Part shown: piece after piece, positions 36,880 to 45,904 of the stretch | Position numbering within the stretch: position 1 is the stretch's first letter | Layout of the letters: the number at the start of each line of letters is the position of its first letter | NCBI GenBank assembly: GCA_963721405.1 | Contig: CAVRJA010000003.1 | Location: forward strand, 310,001-374,000 | DNA length: 64,000 nt | Direction: 5' to 3' | Origin: JAFNAG01 sp963721405 | GTDB taxonomy: Bacteria > Acidobacteriota > UBA6911 | Program-made: the position numbers and the translations under genes | Notes under the pieces: generated by a model | What the model saw: only the letters and a program-made list of their open reading frames with translations | Told to the model about the DNA's origin: nothing | The model's database searches: none

Positions 36880-37791
36880 TCAGTTAATCCAGTGATTGAG
36901 AAGCTTCTCCCACACAAACATCTCCGGGCCGGCGGCGGTCTCGTTTTGCAGGTCGACCGCACGTGCAAGCTTGCGAAAGCAACGGCTGGCGGGAGCGTTC
37001 GGATACGAGTTTGTAACCAGGACCTGGCTGCGGACGGCCTTCGTGACGTGTCCATCCCGCTCGATGTGTCCCAGGTAAAGCACTTCGCGGTTCAGGAACC
37101 TCTTGACCACGGAGTTGATCTGACGGAAAACGTCCCTCGACTCGGCCTCATCCGAAACCGAGTTGATGAGCACACGGATAATCTTCGTCGGCTCTTCCGC
37201 CAGCAGAATCTTGATGACTGCGTAAGAATCGACAATGGCAGTCGGCTCCGGAGCGCTGACGACGACGACTTCCGGGACCGATAGCAAGAAGTGCATGACG
37301 TTGCTGGATATTCCGGCGGCAGTATCGATCAGGAGATACTCGGCATCACCTTCGAGTTCGGCGAAGCTCCGGACCAGGTAGTTCCTCTGCTCGAGTGTCA
37401 ACTCGGCCAGGTCCCGCAGGCCCGAACTGGCGGGGATGACGCGCAGGCCGCTCGGCCCTTCCAGCATGATCTCGGTCAGTTTCTTCTTGCCGAACAACAC
37501 GTGGCCCAGGTGGAAGCGTGGCGCCAGGCCGAGCAGGACATCGATGTTGGCCAGCCCGAAATCGGCGTCCAGCACCACGACCCGCTTCCCCATCTCCGCC
37601 AGGCTTGCAGCCAGATTCGCCACCACATTGGTCTTCCCCACACCGCCCTTGCCGCTGGTTACCGCGATAATCCGCATTTTGCCGTGCGGCCCGCCCGGCA
37701 GCTTGGGTTTGCCGATGGAGAGCGCAGGCGCGGAGTTTTCGGCCTCCGCCTCGCCGCTGCCCGAGTGCCCTGGAGAACTGAACTTGCGCAT
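36880..37791 (-). CDS. flhG: FlhG/FleN flagellar number regulator (MinD-like ATPase)
   Basis: 303 residues from ATG 37791; an ATG at 37899 would add 36 residues and cannot be excluded. A 35-residue Ser/Gly/Glu-rich leader precedes MRIIAVTSGKGGVGKTNVVANLAASLAEMGKRVVVLDADFGLANID, the full deviant Walker motif with signature Lys. LLIDTAAGISSNVMHFLLSVPEVVVVSAPEPTAIVDSYAVIK is typical of FlhG. The DQAxxLR helix that stimulates FlhF is not visible, and no flhF lies upstream. The neighbouring fliA supports the flagellar assignment. Confidence 0.9.
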   Translation of the reverse strand: MRKFSSPGHSGSGEAEAENSAPALSIGKPKLPGGPHGKMRIIAVTSGKGGVGKTNVVANLAASLAEMGKRVVVLDADFGLANIDVLLGLAPRFHLGHVLFGKKKLTEIMLEGPSGLRVIPASSGLRDLAELTLEQRNYLVRSFAELEGDAEYLLIDTAAGISSNVMHFLLSVPEVVVVSAPEPTAIVDSYAVIKILLAEEPTKIIRVLINSVSDEAESRDVFRQINSVVKRFLNREVLYLGHIERDGHVTKAVRSQVLVTNSYPNAPASRCFRKLARAVDLQNETAAGPEMFVWEKLLNHWIN

Positions 37792-38140
37792 GCTTTTCAA
37801 TGAAATCCCCGCGTCTGTGAGCGTTAAGAACCGTAGCCGCTGTCTGCGCTCCAAGGCTCCTGCCTCGAAATGTGACGGAAGTACTATCGCAAGCGGCATG
37901 CCAGAAAAGGCCGGGGTTCAGGAAGGGTGGAGGTGATTACGGTAAATAGTTGAAATAATGTTAGTTGATTGATAACAGCAGTCCCGCCGGCGACCGCGTC
38001 ACCGGGTTCCCGAGGTGCGGAATAGTCAAAAACTTGACAGTGGCTATATCGGTCGCTTGACGTCCAATCGGTGAATGATCGATCACCACGACCGCTGAAG
38101 GAAGCATTCAGTGAATGAACAATGCGTCCTGGGGGCGGTG

Positions 38141-38186
38141 TCATTATTTTGTTACGTGATTGTGTTGACAAACACCAAAATAATGA
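38141..38186 (+). promoter_or_regulatory. Inverted repeat overlapping a TTGACA box
   Basis: TCATTATTTTG (38141-38151) is repeated inverted as CAAAATAATGA (38176-38186). A perfect TTGACA (38165-38170) lies between the arms, and TATATC follows about 18 bases later. The region is AT-rich against a GC-rich genome. It reads toward the NtrC-family gene at 38335 and may be an operator. Confidence 0.5.
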
Positions 38187-38334
38187 GATATATCAAAAAC
38201 GCAAAATCTAATAATGGCGGCAGACCCTTAAGACCAAATTTTGACGTTCGCGAGTTTTTCGCCTGTCTTTTGTTTTTGGTTTTTGCGCTTCAAGTGTCAC
38301 GAATTGGCAAAACCTGTCATAGCGGAGGGCTGGA

Positions 38335-39741
38335 ATGCGCAAGCTTGGGCTGGAGGATGTCAAAATTCTGGTAGTCGATGACGAAGACTACATGCGGGAG
38401 ATCGTTCGCCAGGCTCTCGAAGGAACAGATTATGAGGTAGAAGAAGCGTCGAATGGAGCGGCTGCCCTGGAGATGATGCGCAAGTATCCATACGACGTCA
38501 TCATCACGGATCTCAGGCTTCCCGGGGCGACCGGAGAAAGGATCCTGCAAGAGGCGCTGGCGATCTCCCCGGAGACGATCGTAATCATCATGACCGGATA
38601 CGGGAACATTCAGACGGCGGTCGATGCCATCCGGATGGGAGCTTACGACTACCTGCCCAAGCCGTTCCAGCTGGAAGAGATGGTGATGCGGGTGGAGAAG
38701 GGCCTGCAGGACCGCAGGATCAAGTCCGAAAACTCCCTGCTTCGCTCCGAGCTTCAGGGAAAATATCAGTACGACAATCTGATCGGCAACAGTTCGGCGA
38801 TGCGCCAGGTCTACCGGATGGTTGCGATGGTGGCGCAGAAACTCAGCACGATCCTGATTTCGGGAGAGACAGGCACGGGAAAAGAAGTGATCGCCCGGGC
38901 CATTCATTACAACGGTTCCCGCAAGGATCAGCCGCTGGTATGCGTCAACTGCTCCGCGATTCCGGCGAACCTCCTTGAGGATGAGCTTTTCGGCCACGTG
39001 AAGGGGGCGTTTACCGGGGCGCACCAGCACCGTATTGGCCGCTTCGAACAGGCGAATCATGGGACTCTGTTCCTCGACGAGGTGGGAAGCATGCCGCTGG
39101 ACCTCCAGGTCAAGCTGCTGCGGGTTCTCCAGGAAAGGGAGTTCCAGAAAGTGGGAGGGACGTCGACCGTCAAGGTGGATGTCCGGATCATCGCCGCCAC
39201 CAACGAGGATCTGATGGAGAAGGTGCGTCGCGGCGAATTCCGCGAAGACCTCTACTATCGCCTGAATGTGATTCCCATCCAGATTCTGCCGCTTCGTCAG
39301 CGGCGCGAGGACATCCCTCCGCTCATTTCCCACTTCTTGAAAAAATCCTGCACGGAGCAGGAGGTCCCGGTGAAGCGCGTCTCGCACGAGGCGATCAAGC
39401 ATCTCATGTCATTCGATTGGCCGGGAAACGTCCGCCAGGTGGAAAACGCCGTGGAGATGGCCGTGGCATTGTCCGGCGATCGCGAACTGCTGGAGGCGAT
39501 GGATTTCCCGATGGTGGTGCGGCAGCCGGGCGAGGACGCATTGTTCCGCGAGATCGACATCCCGGAAGAAGGCGTCAATTTCAACACGCTGATTTCGGAG
39601 CTGGAGCGGAGGCTGATCCTGAAGAGCCTTCACGTCACCGGCGGCAACAAAAAGCGGGCCGCGTCCCTGCTCCGGCTCAAGAGGACGACCTTCGTCGAGA
39701 AACTCAAGCGCATTGGCCCGGAATCAGATCTCATGCAGTAA
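38335..39741 (+). CDS. NtrC-family sigma-54-dependent response regulator
   Basis: 468 residues. A receiver domain (about 8-125) has the acidic pair in VVDDEDYMRE, the phosphoacceptor Asp in DVIITDLRLPG and Lys in YLPKPF. The AAA+ domain (about 145-375) has GETGTGKE, the sigma-54 contact loop GAFTGA and LFLDEVGSMPLDLQ. A Fis-type helix-turn-helix closes the protein (TGGNKKRAASLLRLKRTTFVEKL). It activates sigma-54 promoters when phosphorylated. No histidine kinase is adjacent. Position next to flhG/fliA suggests control of motility or pili, but that is inference. Confidence 0.94.
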   Translation: MRKLGLEDVKILVVDDEDYMREIVRQALEGTDYEVEEASNGAAALEMMRKYPYDVIITDLRLPGATGERILQEALAISPETIVIIMTGYGNIQTAVDAIRMGAYDYLPKPFQLEEMVMRVEKGLQDRRIKSENSLLRSELQGKYQYDNLIGNSSAMRQVYRMVAMVAQKLSTILISGETGTGKEVIARAIHYNGSRKDQPLVCVNCSAIPANLLEDELFGHVKGAFTGAHQHRIGRFEQANHGTLFLDEVGSMPLDLQVKLLRVLQEREFQKVGGTSTVKVDVRIIAATNEDLMEKVRRGEFREDLYYRLNVIPIQILPLRQRREDIPPLISHFLKKSCTEQEVPVKRVSHEAIKHLMSFDWPGNVRQVENAVEMAVALSGDRELLEAMDFPMVVRQPGEDALFREIDIPEEGVNFNTLISELERRLILKSLHVTGGNKKRAASLLRLKRTTFVEKLKRIGPESDLMQ

Positions 39742-39889
39742 CCGGCGCCCGCGGGCCCGGCAGACGAAGCCCCGCGGACGGGCATACCAGCAACCTCTCC
39801 CGTATGCCGGGCCCTCCTTCCCCCCCGAGATTTTTGTCTTCGACCGAAGCTCCGGCAGGACTATCTTTTTAGGGGAGGCTGGCGCGGTC

Positions 39890-40849
39890 ATGTTTCGTAA
39901 AGGCGCCTTCTGCATTCTCTGTTGTACTCTGGCCCTGGGTGCGGCGTTGCTCCGGGAAGCCGTTGCCCGCCTCCCCGCGAATCCGTCGGCGCAGCTTCAG
40001 GATTACCGGATCGGCGTCAAAGTCGAGATGGTCAACCTGTATGCCACCGTACACGACCGCAAGGGGCGGATCGTCACAGGCCTGACCCAGAACGATTTCA
40101 TCATTTACGACGACGGCGCGCCGCAGACCATCAGCCAGTTCAGCCGCGAGTACATGCCGCTGAGTGTCGTGCTTCTCCTGGACACCAGCAGCAGCATGGC
40201 CGGGAAGAAGCTGGACAATGCCAAACGATCGCTCGACCAGTTCCTGAAGCGCCTCAATTCCGGGGATGAAGCGATGCTGGTGACGTTTGATTCCCGCCCG
40301 ATCGTAGCGCAACCCTTCACGAAAGACCTGGACAGTATCCGGCGCTCGATCCGGCGAGTGGAAGCCCTCGGCTCCACCGCTCTCTATGACGCGATTCTCA
40401 GGGGGCTGCAGGAATCGCAGAATGCAGGCAATCGCCGGCGGGTTCTTCTGCTTTTAAGTGACGGGATCAACACCTACGGCAACGCCGAATTGAACGGGAC
40501 CATCGCCCGGTTGCGCCGGAGCGCCGCGGAGTTGTTTGCCATCGGCCTGGAGACGGAACTGCCGGATGAATTCCGGAGCAGCGAGGCAACCCGGACGATC
40601 CTGTCCGCACTCACGAGCTCCGCGGGCGGCGAAGCCTTTATCGTGCTGCAATCGAAGGAACTCGGCCGGGTGTGCGACCAGATCTCGGACCGGATGCACC
40701 ATCAATACACCTTCGCCTATTACCCTCCGAAGACGACGAACGGCCGCTGGCGAAGCGTCCGCATCGAGGCCAGGCCAGCCGGCATGAGGGTAGTCGCGTC
40801 GAAGACCGGATACTATCCCGGCACTGACACGCCGCACACGCAACGATAA
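39890..40849 (+). CDS. Secreted von Willebrand-A related protein (acidobacterial type)
   Basis: 319 residues from ATG 39890, downstream of AGGGGAGG. A signal peptide (about 1-27) precedes the segment VNLYATVHDRKGRIVTGLTQNDFIIYDDGAPQTISQF that marks the VWFA-related acidobacterial family. The VWA domain follows with an intact MIDAS: LLLDTSSSM and LLLLSDGINTYG. The end (HHQYTFAYYPPKTTNGRWRSVRIEA) is typical of the family. It is probably periplasmic and binds protein partners through a metal. Contrast the degenerate copy at 22703. Confidence 0.9.
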   Translation: MFRKGAFCILCCTLALGAALLREAVARLPANPSAQLQDYRIGVKVEMVNLYATVHDRKGRIVTGLTQNDFIIYDDGAPQTISQFSREYMPLSVVLLLDTSSSMAGKKLDNAKRSLDQFLKRLNSGDEAMLVTFDSRPIVAQPFTKDLDSIRRSIRRVEALGSTALYDAILRGLQESQNAGNRRRVLLLLSDGINTYGNAELNGTIARLRRSAAELFAIGLETELPDEFRSSEATRTILSALTSSAGGEAFIVLQSKELGRVCDQISDRMHHQYTFAYYPPKTTNGRWRSVRIEARPAGMRVVASKTGYYPGTDTPHTQR

Positions 40850-40887
40850 GCCTGGGAGTGGCATTGCTGCCCTGCGCCCGCGTCCTA

Positions 40888-42804
40888 TCAGTCCTCGAGA
40901 TAGGTGTAGGCGTCGAGCGCGGACTGGTAGAGTTCCGTCAGCGAACTCCCCTCCTCGGCGCTGAGCTTGCCTTGCGCCTCGGCCGTGACCACCGTCTGCT
41001 GGAATCCTTCCACCAGGGCCTGTGCATCATACCCGGCGCCGGCGAGCACTTGCCCGAGGTTTTGTCCCCGCGAAACCTTGTCGAGGTGGGCCCGGCCCGC
41101 ATCATCGACCAGGAATTGGGCCTCGTTGACCGAACCCAGCAGGTTGTGGTTCATGCCGAGCGACTCCTGGTAAGCGCCCACGAGGGGGATTGCCAGGTAG
41201 TAGGACTCGTTGATGCCGCTGTGCAGTTCCAGGGCCAGCTTGACGTCGCGGAGGTCGACGAACTTGTCGATCTGACCGTCGGAATCGCAGGTGATGTCGC
41301 AAAGGGTGGCCCGTTCCGTCGGCTCTTCGGTCAGCCGGGTCACGGGAATAATGGGGAAGAGCTGATCCAGCGCCCAGGCGTCCGGGGTGGCCTGAAAAAC
41401 CGAGAAGTTGCAGATGTACTTGCTGGCGAGGATGTTCTCCAGGTCCGCGAATTCTTCGGGGCGCTCCTTCAAAAGATGGGAAAACTTGATCGCCTTGCGG
41501 CAGATTTCCCAGAACAGCCATTCGCCGTGCGCCCGGTTCTGGAGGTTCAGATAGCCGAGATTGAAGAGCGATTGCAGCTCCTCGCGGTGTTGAAGGGCGT
41601 CGTGGTAATACTCGCGGAAGTTTTTCTGATTGATGTCCTTGTGCAGGTCCATCATTTCCAGGACCACTTCGGAATCGATCTTGGAGAGGTCCACCTCGGG
41701 GCCTCCCAGGCCGGGGTTGAGCGTCCGGATGACGTTGGTAACGAACATCGCGTGGTGCGCGGCCGCGGCACGGCCGCTTTCCGTCACAATCGTCGGCGGC
41801 GGCACGTTCTCCGACTCGCAGATTTCATCGATGGTGTAGACGATATCGTTGGCATATTCCTGAATGCTGTAGTTCACGCTGTAGTCGGACGCCGTTCGGC
41901 TGCCGTCGTAGTCGACGCCGAGCCCGCCGCCGACATCGAGGTACTCGACCGGATACCCCATCTTGTAGACCTTGGCATAGACGCGGGCGGCCTCTTTGAT
42001 GGCGCTCTTGATCCGGCGGATGTCGGTGATCTGCGAGCCGATGTGGAAGTGCAGCATCTTGAGCTGCCGCGCCATCTGTGAGTCGGATGCCGACTTGAGG
42101 CAGTCCAGCAACTGGATTGTGTTGATGCCGAACTTCGAGGTCTCTCCTCCCGATTCTTCCCACTTCCCCGCCCCGCGGGAAAAGATGCGGACCCTGACGC
42201 CGAGGGTGGGCTTGGCCTGCAACGCCGTGGAGACTTCGGCGATCTTCTTGAGGTCGGAGACCTCTTCCATGACGACGACCGGGTTCTTGCCGATCTTGGC
42301 CGCCTTGATCGCCCACTCAAGATAGCGGCGGTCCTTCACCCCGTTGCAGATGAGGAGCGCATTGGGATGCAGCGTCAGCGTGAGCGCGGCAGCCAATTCC
42401 GCCTTCGACCCCACCTCCAGCCCGTACTCATAGCGGTGGCCGGCGGCCATCAGGCGCTCCACGACGCTCCGTTTCTGGTTCACTTTCATCGGGAAGACGC
42501 CGCGGTGGCGGGCGCCATAGCCGTATTCGGCGATCGAGTTCCGGAAAGCCTCGTGGAATTCCTTGATCTGGGTATCGAGGATCTGGGGGAACCTCAGAAG
42601 AAACGGGGCGGCCACCCCCCGTTTCTGGAGGATGGTTATCAGAGATATGACCTCGACGCCCAGCAGCGGGTTGCGCGTCGGGTGGACTGTAAGGCAACCC
42701 TGTTCGCTTACGCCGAAATATCCTGCCGCCCAGTTTTCCAGCCCATAGATCCGATGGGGGATCTCACTGGGGGACAGTCGCAAACTCTGGGTCAGTTCTC
42801 TCAT
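40888..42804 (-). CDS. speA: Biosynthetic arginine decarboxylase
   Basis: 638 residues from ATG 42804 (the open frame extends upstream without similarity). The PLP-binding Lys is in HRGVFPMKVNQKRSVVE. The barrel also shows GVKDRRYLEWAIKAAKIG, LHFHIGSQITDIRRIKSA and YLDVGGGLGVDYDGSRTASDYSVNY. The C-terminal beta domain has CDITCDSDGQIDKFVDL, which carries the active-site Cys and Asp. It converts arginine to agmatine for polyamine synthesis. No speB is adjacent. Confidence 0.96.
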   Translation of the reverse strand: MRELTQSLRLSPSEIPHRIYGLENWAAGYFGVSEQGCLTVHPTRNPLLGVEVISLITILQKRGVAAPFLLRFPQILDTQIKEFHEAFRNSIAEYGYGARHRGVFPMKVNQKRSVVERLMAAGHRYEYGLEVGSKAELAAALTLTLHPNALLICNGVKDRRYLEWAIKAAKIGKNPVVVMEEVSDLKKIAEVSTALQAKPTLGVRVRIFSRGAGKWEESGGETSKFGINTIQLLDCLKSASDSQMARQLKMLHFHIGSQITDIRRIKSAIKEAARVYAKVYKMGYPVEYLDVGGGLGVDYDGSRTASDYSVNYSIQEYANDIVYTIDEICESENVPPPTIVTESGRAAAAHHAMFVTNVIRTLNPGLGGPEVDLSKIDSEVVLEMMDLHKDINQKNFREYYHDALQHREELQSLFNLGYLNLQNRAHGEWLFWEICRKAIKFSHLLKERPEEFADLENILASKYICNFSVFQATPDAWALDQLFPIIPVTRLTEEPTERATLCDITCDSDGQIDKFVDLRDVKLALELHSGINESYYLAIPLVGAYQESLGMNHNLLGSVNEAQFLVDDAGRAHLDKVSRGQNLGQVLAGAGYDAQALVEGFQQTVVTAEAQGKLSAEEGSSLTELYQSALDAYTYLED

Positions 42805-42985
42805 GGCTCCGGTCACCTCGTCGCGCGAGTGGCGGTACTGAAACCTTATGACAGGGAAAACGATAGCCGTGAAACTTATCAGACACAAGGGGCGAAATCA
42901 ACAAAGCATCCGCATCATTCTTCCACGGGCCGTGGGACCCGGAGGGGAGCAACGCTTCGGGCCATGAATTGGAAACGGCAGGAGG

Positions 42986-43043
42986 CCACGAATTGCACAA
43001 ACTTCACCTATGGCGTCGCGCGTGAAGTTCATGTAATTCGTGG
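42986..43043. terminator. Imperfect hairpin after efp
   Basis: CCACGAATT (42986-42994) pairs with AATTCGTGG (43035-43043), and AACTTCAC pairs with GTGAAGTT inside it. It lies in the gap between the efp stop and the speA start, both on the minus strand. Confidence 0.5.
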
Positions 43044-43092
43044 CTGTCTTTTGTTAGGGGGCAGGGCGCGCGAATCTTGAAATCAGGAGGTG

Positions 43093-43656
43093 TCAGGATT
43101 TCACGCGCTCCAGGTACTTGCCTTCGTTGGTATCGACGCGGATCACTTCCCCTTCGTTGACGAACGGGGGGACCTGGATGACCAGGCCGGTCTCGAGCGT
43201 CGCCGGCTTGTTGACGTTGCTCACCGTGGCTCCGCGGAGCGCAGGCTCCGTTGAAACGACCTTCATTTCCACCGAGGCCGGCAACTCGATGCCGATCGGG
43301 TTGCCTTCGTAGAATTCCACCTGGAGTTTGATGTTGGGAATCAGGTAAGGGATTGAATCTTCGAGCAGGTCCACCGGCAGGTGGATCTGCTCATAAGTCG
43401 CCGTGTTCATGAAATAGTAATCCGTGCCGTCGGTGTAGAGATATTCCATCTCATGAGTTTCAAGATAGGCCTGGTCGACTCGATCCTCCGAACGGAACCG
43501 GTGCTCGACAATGGATCCGCTCTTCAGTGATTTCAGCTTTGTCTGGACCATTCCGCGCCAGTTTCCGGGCGTGATGTGCTGAAAAGAGAAGACACGGTAG
43601 AGTTCACCGTTCAGTTTGATGGTCATCCCGCGTTTGATCTGCGTTGCAGCTATCAT
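43093..43656 (-). CDS. efp: Elongation factor P with an unusual loop tip
   Basis: 187 residues from ATG 43656 with a TGAGGT site; a TTG at 43671 is the alternative. The KOW-like N-domain (ATQIKRGMTIKLNGELYRVFSFQHITPGNWRGMVQTKLK) and two OB domains (YLYTDGTDYYFMNTATYEQ, GATVSNVNKPATLETGLVIQVPPFVNEGEVIRVDT) are complete. EF-P rescues ribosomes stalled at proline runs. The tip residue that is usually a modified Lys or Arg is Asn here (PGNWRG), with Arg two residues later. Confidence 0.95.
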   Translation of the reverse strand: MIAATQIKRGMTIKLNGELYRVFSFQHITPGNWRGMVQTKLKSLKSGSIVEHRFRSEDRVDQAYLETHEMEYLYTDGTDYYFMNTATYEQIHLPVDLLEDSIPYLIPNIKLQVEFYEGNPIGIELPASVEMKVVSTEPALRGATVSNVNKPATLETGLVIQVPPFVNEGEVIRVDTNEGKYLERVKS

Positions 43657-43705
43657 GAATACAAACCTCAAATGGTTACAGAGTTGTATGGTACGCGCAT
43701 TCAGG

Positions 43706-44347
43706 CTACTTCGACGACACCGCCCGCTTGTGCCCTCTGCTGCGCACGACCTCGATCACCCCCGGCAGAATGGACAGAAAGATGACGACGAGGATCACCA
43801 GGTGAATGTGCTTGTCGATGTTGGGAATCGCCGATGACAGGGAGTATCCGATCAGCAGCATGCTCCAGACCCAAAGGATGCCCCCCGCCACGTTATAGGT
43901 GACGAAGCGTCGGTAGTTCATGTTTGCGGCGCCGGCGACGGCCGGCGCAAACGTGCGCACAATGGGCACGAAACGAGCCAGCACGATCGTCTTTCCGCCG
44001 TACTTTTCGTAAAAATCATGCGCGCGTTTCAGGTGTTGCTTGCGGAAAAAGAACGAGTCCTCGCGCCGGTAGAGCGTCTGGCCGGCGCGCCGTCCGATCC
44101 AATAGCCGACCTGATCGCCGGCGACGGCGCAAAACCCGACCACGACCATCAGCAGCCCCAGGTCGAGATGCCCCATCGCGGCGAACACCCCGGCCGTCAC
44201 CAGCAGGGAATCCCCGGGCAGAAAAAACCCGACGAACAGCCCGGTTTCGGCGAAGACAATGGCGCAGATCATGAATGTCCCGCCCCATTGAATGATGCCT
44301 TGGACGTCGGTGACCAGGTGATACGCGCTGCGAATGAGTTCCAGCAT
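43706..44347 (-). CDS. DedA family membrane protein
   Basis: 213 residues from ATG 44347. Hydrophobic segments flank the DedA motifs: FAETGLFVGFFLPGDSLLVTAG (acidic residue in the membrane, PGD) and GKTIVLARFVPIVRTFAPAVAGAANM with its paired Arg. The family includes phospholipid and undecaprenyl-phosphate flippases (UptA/DedA). It follows frr after a 180-bp gap and is 50 bp before efp. Confidence 0.92.
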   Translation of the reverse strand: MLELIRSAYHLVTDVQGIIQWGGTFMICAIVFAETGLFVGFFLPGDSLLVTAGVFAAMGHLDLGLLMVVVGFCAVAGDQVGYWIGRRAGQTLYRREDSFFFRKQHLKRAHDFYEKYGGKTIVLARFVPIVRTFAPAVAGAANMNYRRFVTYNVAGGILWVWSMLLIGYSLSSAIPNIDKHIHLVILVVIFLSILPGVIEVVRSRGHKRAVSSK

Positions 44348-44527
44348 ACGATCGCTATTCCGGGGCCCGGAAGGATAACCGCAATCCGGCGGCGCCGGCG
44401 CCGGGCGCAAAGACAAAACCGCGAAGTCCGTCGGGACCCCGGGGAAAACCATTCCGATGCTAGGAGGTCTCGGAGATCTTCGCGGGTGGAGAAGGAGTCT
44501 CGCGCCGGAATTCGCGGCGCCGGCGTG

Positions 44528-45085
44528 TCAAATCTCGAGAATCTCGGCTTCTTTCTTTTTCTGCAGGGCGTCCACACGCCCGATGAAATCGTTGGTCAGA
44601 TCCTGAACCCTCTTCAGCGAGTCTTTCTCCTCGTCTTCGGAAATCCCCTTGTCCTTGAGGAGAGTCTTGAGTTGATCGTTGGCATCATGCCGCACCTGGC
44701 GGATAGAGACCCGGTACTGTTCGGCCATGTGTCCGACCGTTTTGGCCAGATGTTTGCGCCGCTCCTCGGTGAGCGGCGGTATCGGGAGTCGAACCACTTT
44801 GCCGTCGTTGGTAGGATTCAGCCCGAGGTCGGAAGACAGGATTGCTTTTTCGATGCTTGCGATCGTCGACGGGTCCCAGGGCTGGATGACGATCAGAGTG
44901 GGATCGGGGGTCGTCAGGGACGCCATCTGGTTGAGGGGGGTCAGTGTGCCGTAGTAGTTGGCCTGAATATGATCGAGGATGCTGATGGAGGCCCGGCCGG
45001 TCCGGATGGCCGCCAGGCCGTGCTGCATCCCTTCGATGCATTTCTCCATCCGCTTTCGCGCCGTATCCAGTATCTGTCGGGTCAT
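44528..45085 (-). CDS. frr: Ribosome recycling factor
   Basis: 185 residues, the standard RRF length. It starts TRQILDTARKRMEKCIEGMQHGLAAIRTGRAS and contains the conserved hinge IVIQPWDPSTIASIEKAIL and LPIPPLTEERRKHLAK. It splits post-termination ribosomes with EF-G. It is the fourth gene after rpsB in the classic rpsB-tsf-pyrH-frr order. Confidence 0.97.
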   Translation of the reverse strand: MTRQILDTARKRMEKCIEGMQHGLAAIRTGRASISILDHIQANYYGTLTPLNQMASLTTPDPTLIVIQPWDPSTIASIEKAILSSDLGLNPTNDGKVVRLPIPPLTEERRKHLAKTVGHMAEQYRVSIRQVRHDANDQLKTLLKDKGISEDEEKDSLKRVQDLTNDFIGRVDALQKKKEAEILEI

Positions 45086-45142
45086 TGGGTTCGGTCTCCT
45101 TTTGCGTTGAACCAGAATGATTCGGAGCTGGAAGGAGAGATG

Positions 45143-45871
45143 CTATGCTCGGATGGTGGAGCCGACTCTCGCGCCCAGCACGACGTCCCTGATATTACCA
45201 TGACGGAGCAGATTGAAAACCACTATGGGAAGATTGTTTTCCATGCAGAGCGTGATGGCGGTCGTATCCATGACTCGCAAGCCCTTCTCGAGGACCTGGA
45301 GGTAAGTCAGGTTTTCGATCAGGGTCGCGGCAGGGTTGCCCACGGGATCCGCATCGTAAATCCCGTCGACCTTCGTGGCTTTGAGGATCGCTTCGGCGCC
45401 GATCTCTATGGCTCTGAGCGCGGCTGCGGTATCGGTGGAGAAATACGGGTTGCCGGTGCCGGCGGCAAAGATGACCACCCGGCCCTTTTCCAGGTGGCGG
45501 ATGGCACGGCGACGGATGTAGGGTTCCGCCACTGTCCGCATTTCAATCGCGGATTGCACGCGCGTAAAGACGCCCCGTTTCTCCAGGGCGTTCTGCAGCG
45601 CCAGGGCGTTGATGACGGTGCCCAGCATCCCCATGTAATCGCCCTGGACGCGATCCATACCGGCAGCGCTGACGGAGATCCCCCGGATGATGTTTCCTCC
45701 GCCCACGGTGGCAGCCACCTGGACTCCGATGCCGTGGATCTCTTCGATCTCCCCCGCGATGCGATCGGCCATGCGCGGATCGACACCGTAGCCTTGTCCG
45801 CCCATGAGCGCTTCGCCGCTGAGCTTCAGCAGGACCCTCTGATACCGCGGTGTGCTCTGACTGATGTCCAT
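45143..45871 (-). CDS. pyrH: UMP kinase
   Basis: 242 residues. It begins YQRVLLKLSGEALMGGQGYGVD, followed by VAATVGGGNIIRGI and the amino-acid-kinase fold typical of bacterial UMP kinase, including VVIFAAGTGNPYFSTDTAAALRA and ATKVDGIYDADP. It phosphorylates UMP to UDP. It has normal length and sits in the tsf-pyrH-frr operon. Confidence 0.97.
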   Translation of the reverse strand: MDISQSTPRYQRVLLKLSGEALMGGQGYGVDPRMADRIAGEIEEIHGIGVQVAATVGGGNIIRGISVSAAGMDRVQGDYMGMLGTVINALALQNALEKRGVFTRVQSAIEMRTVAEPYIRRRAIRHLEKGRVVIFAAGTGNPYFSTDTAAALRAIEIGAEAILKATKVDGIYDADPVGNPAATLIENLTYLQVLEKGLRVMDTTAITLCMENNLPIVVFNLLRHGNIRDVVLGARVGSTIRA

Positions 45872-45904
45872 AAGCCCCCTCCCGCGCGTTCCGGGGATGC
45901 GGCG

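Noticed and set aside
38300..38330. Sigma-54 promoter before the NtrC-family gene
   Set aside because: TGTCAC...GGCA lacks the invariant GG and GC at -24/-12.
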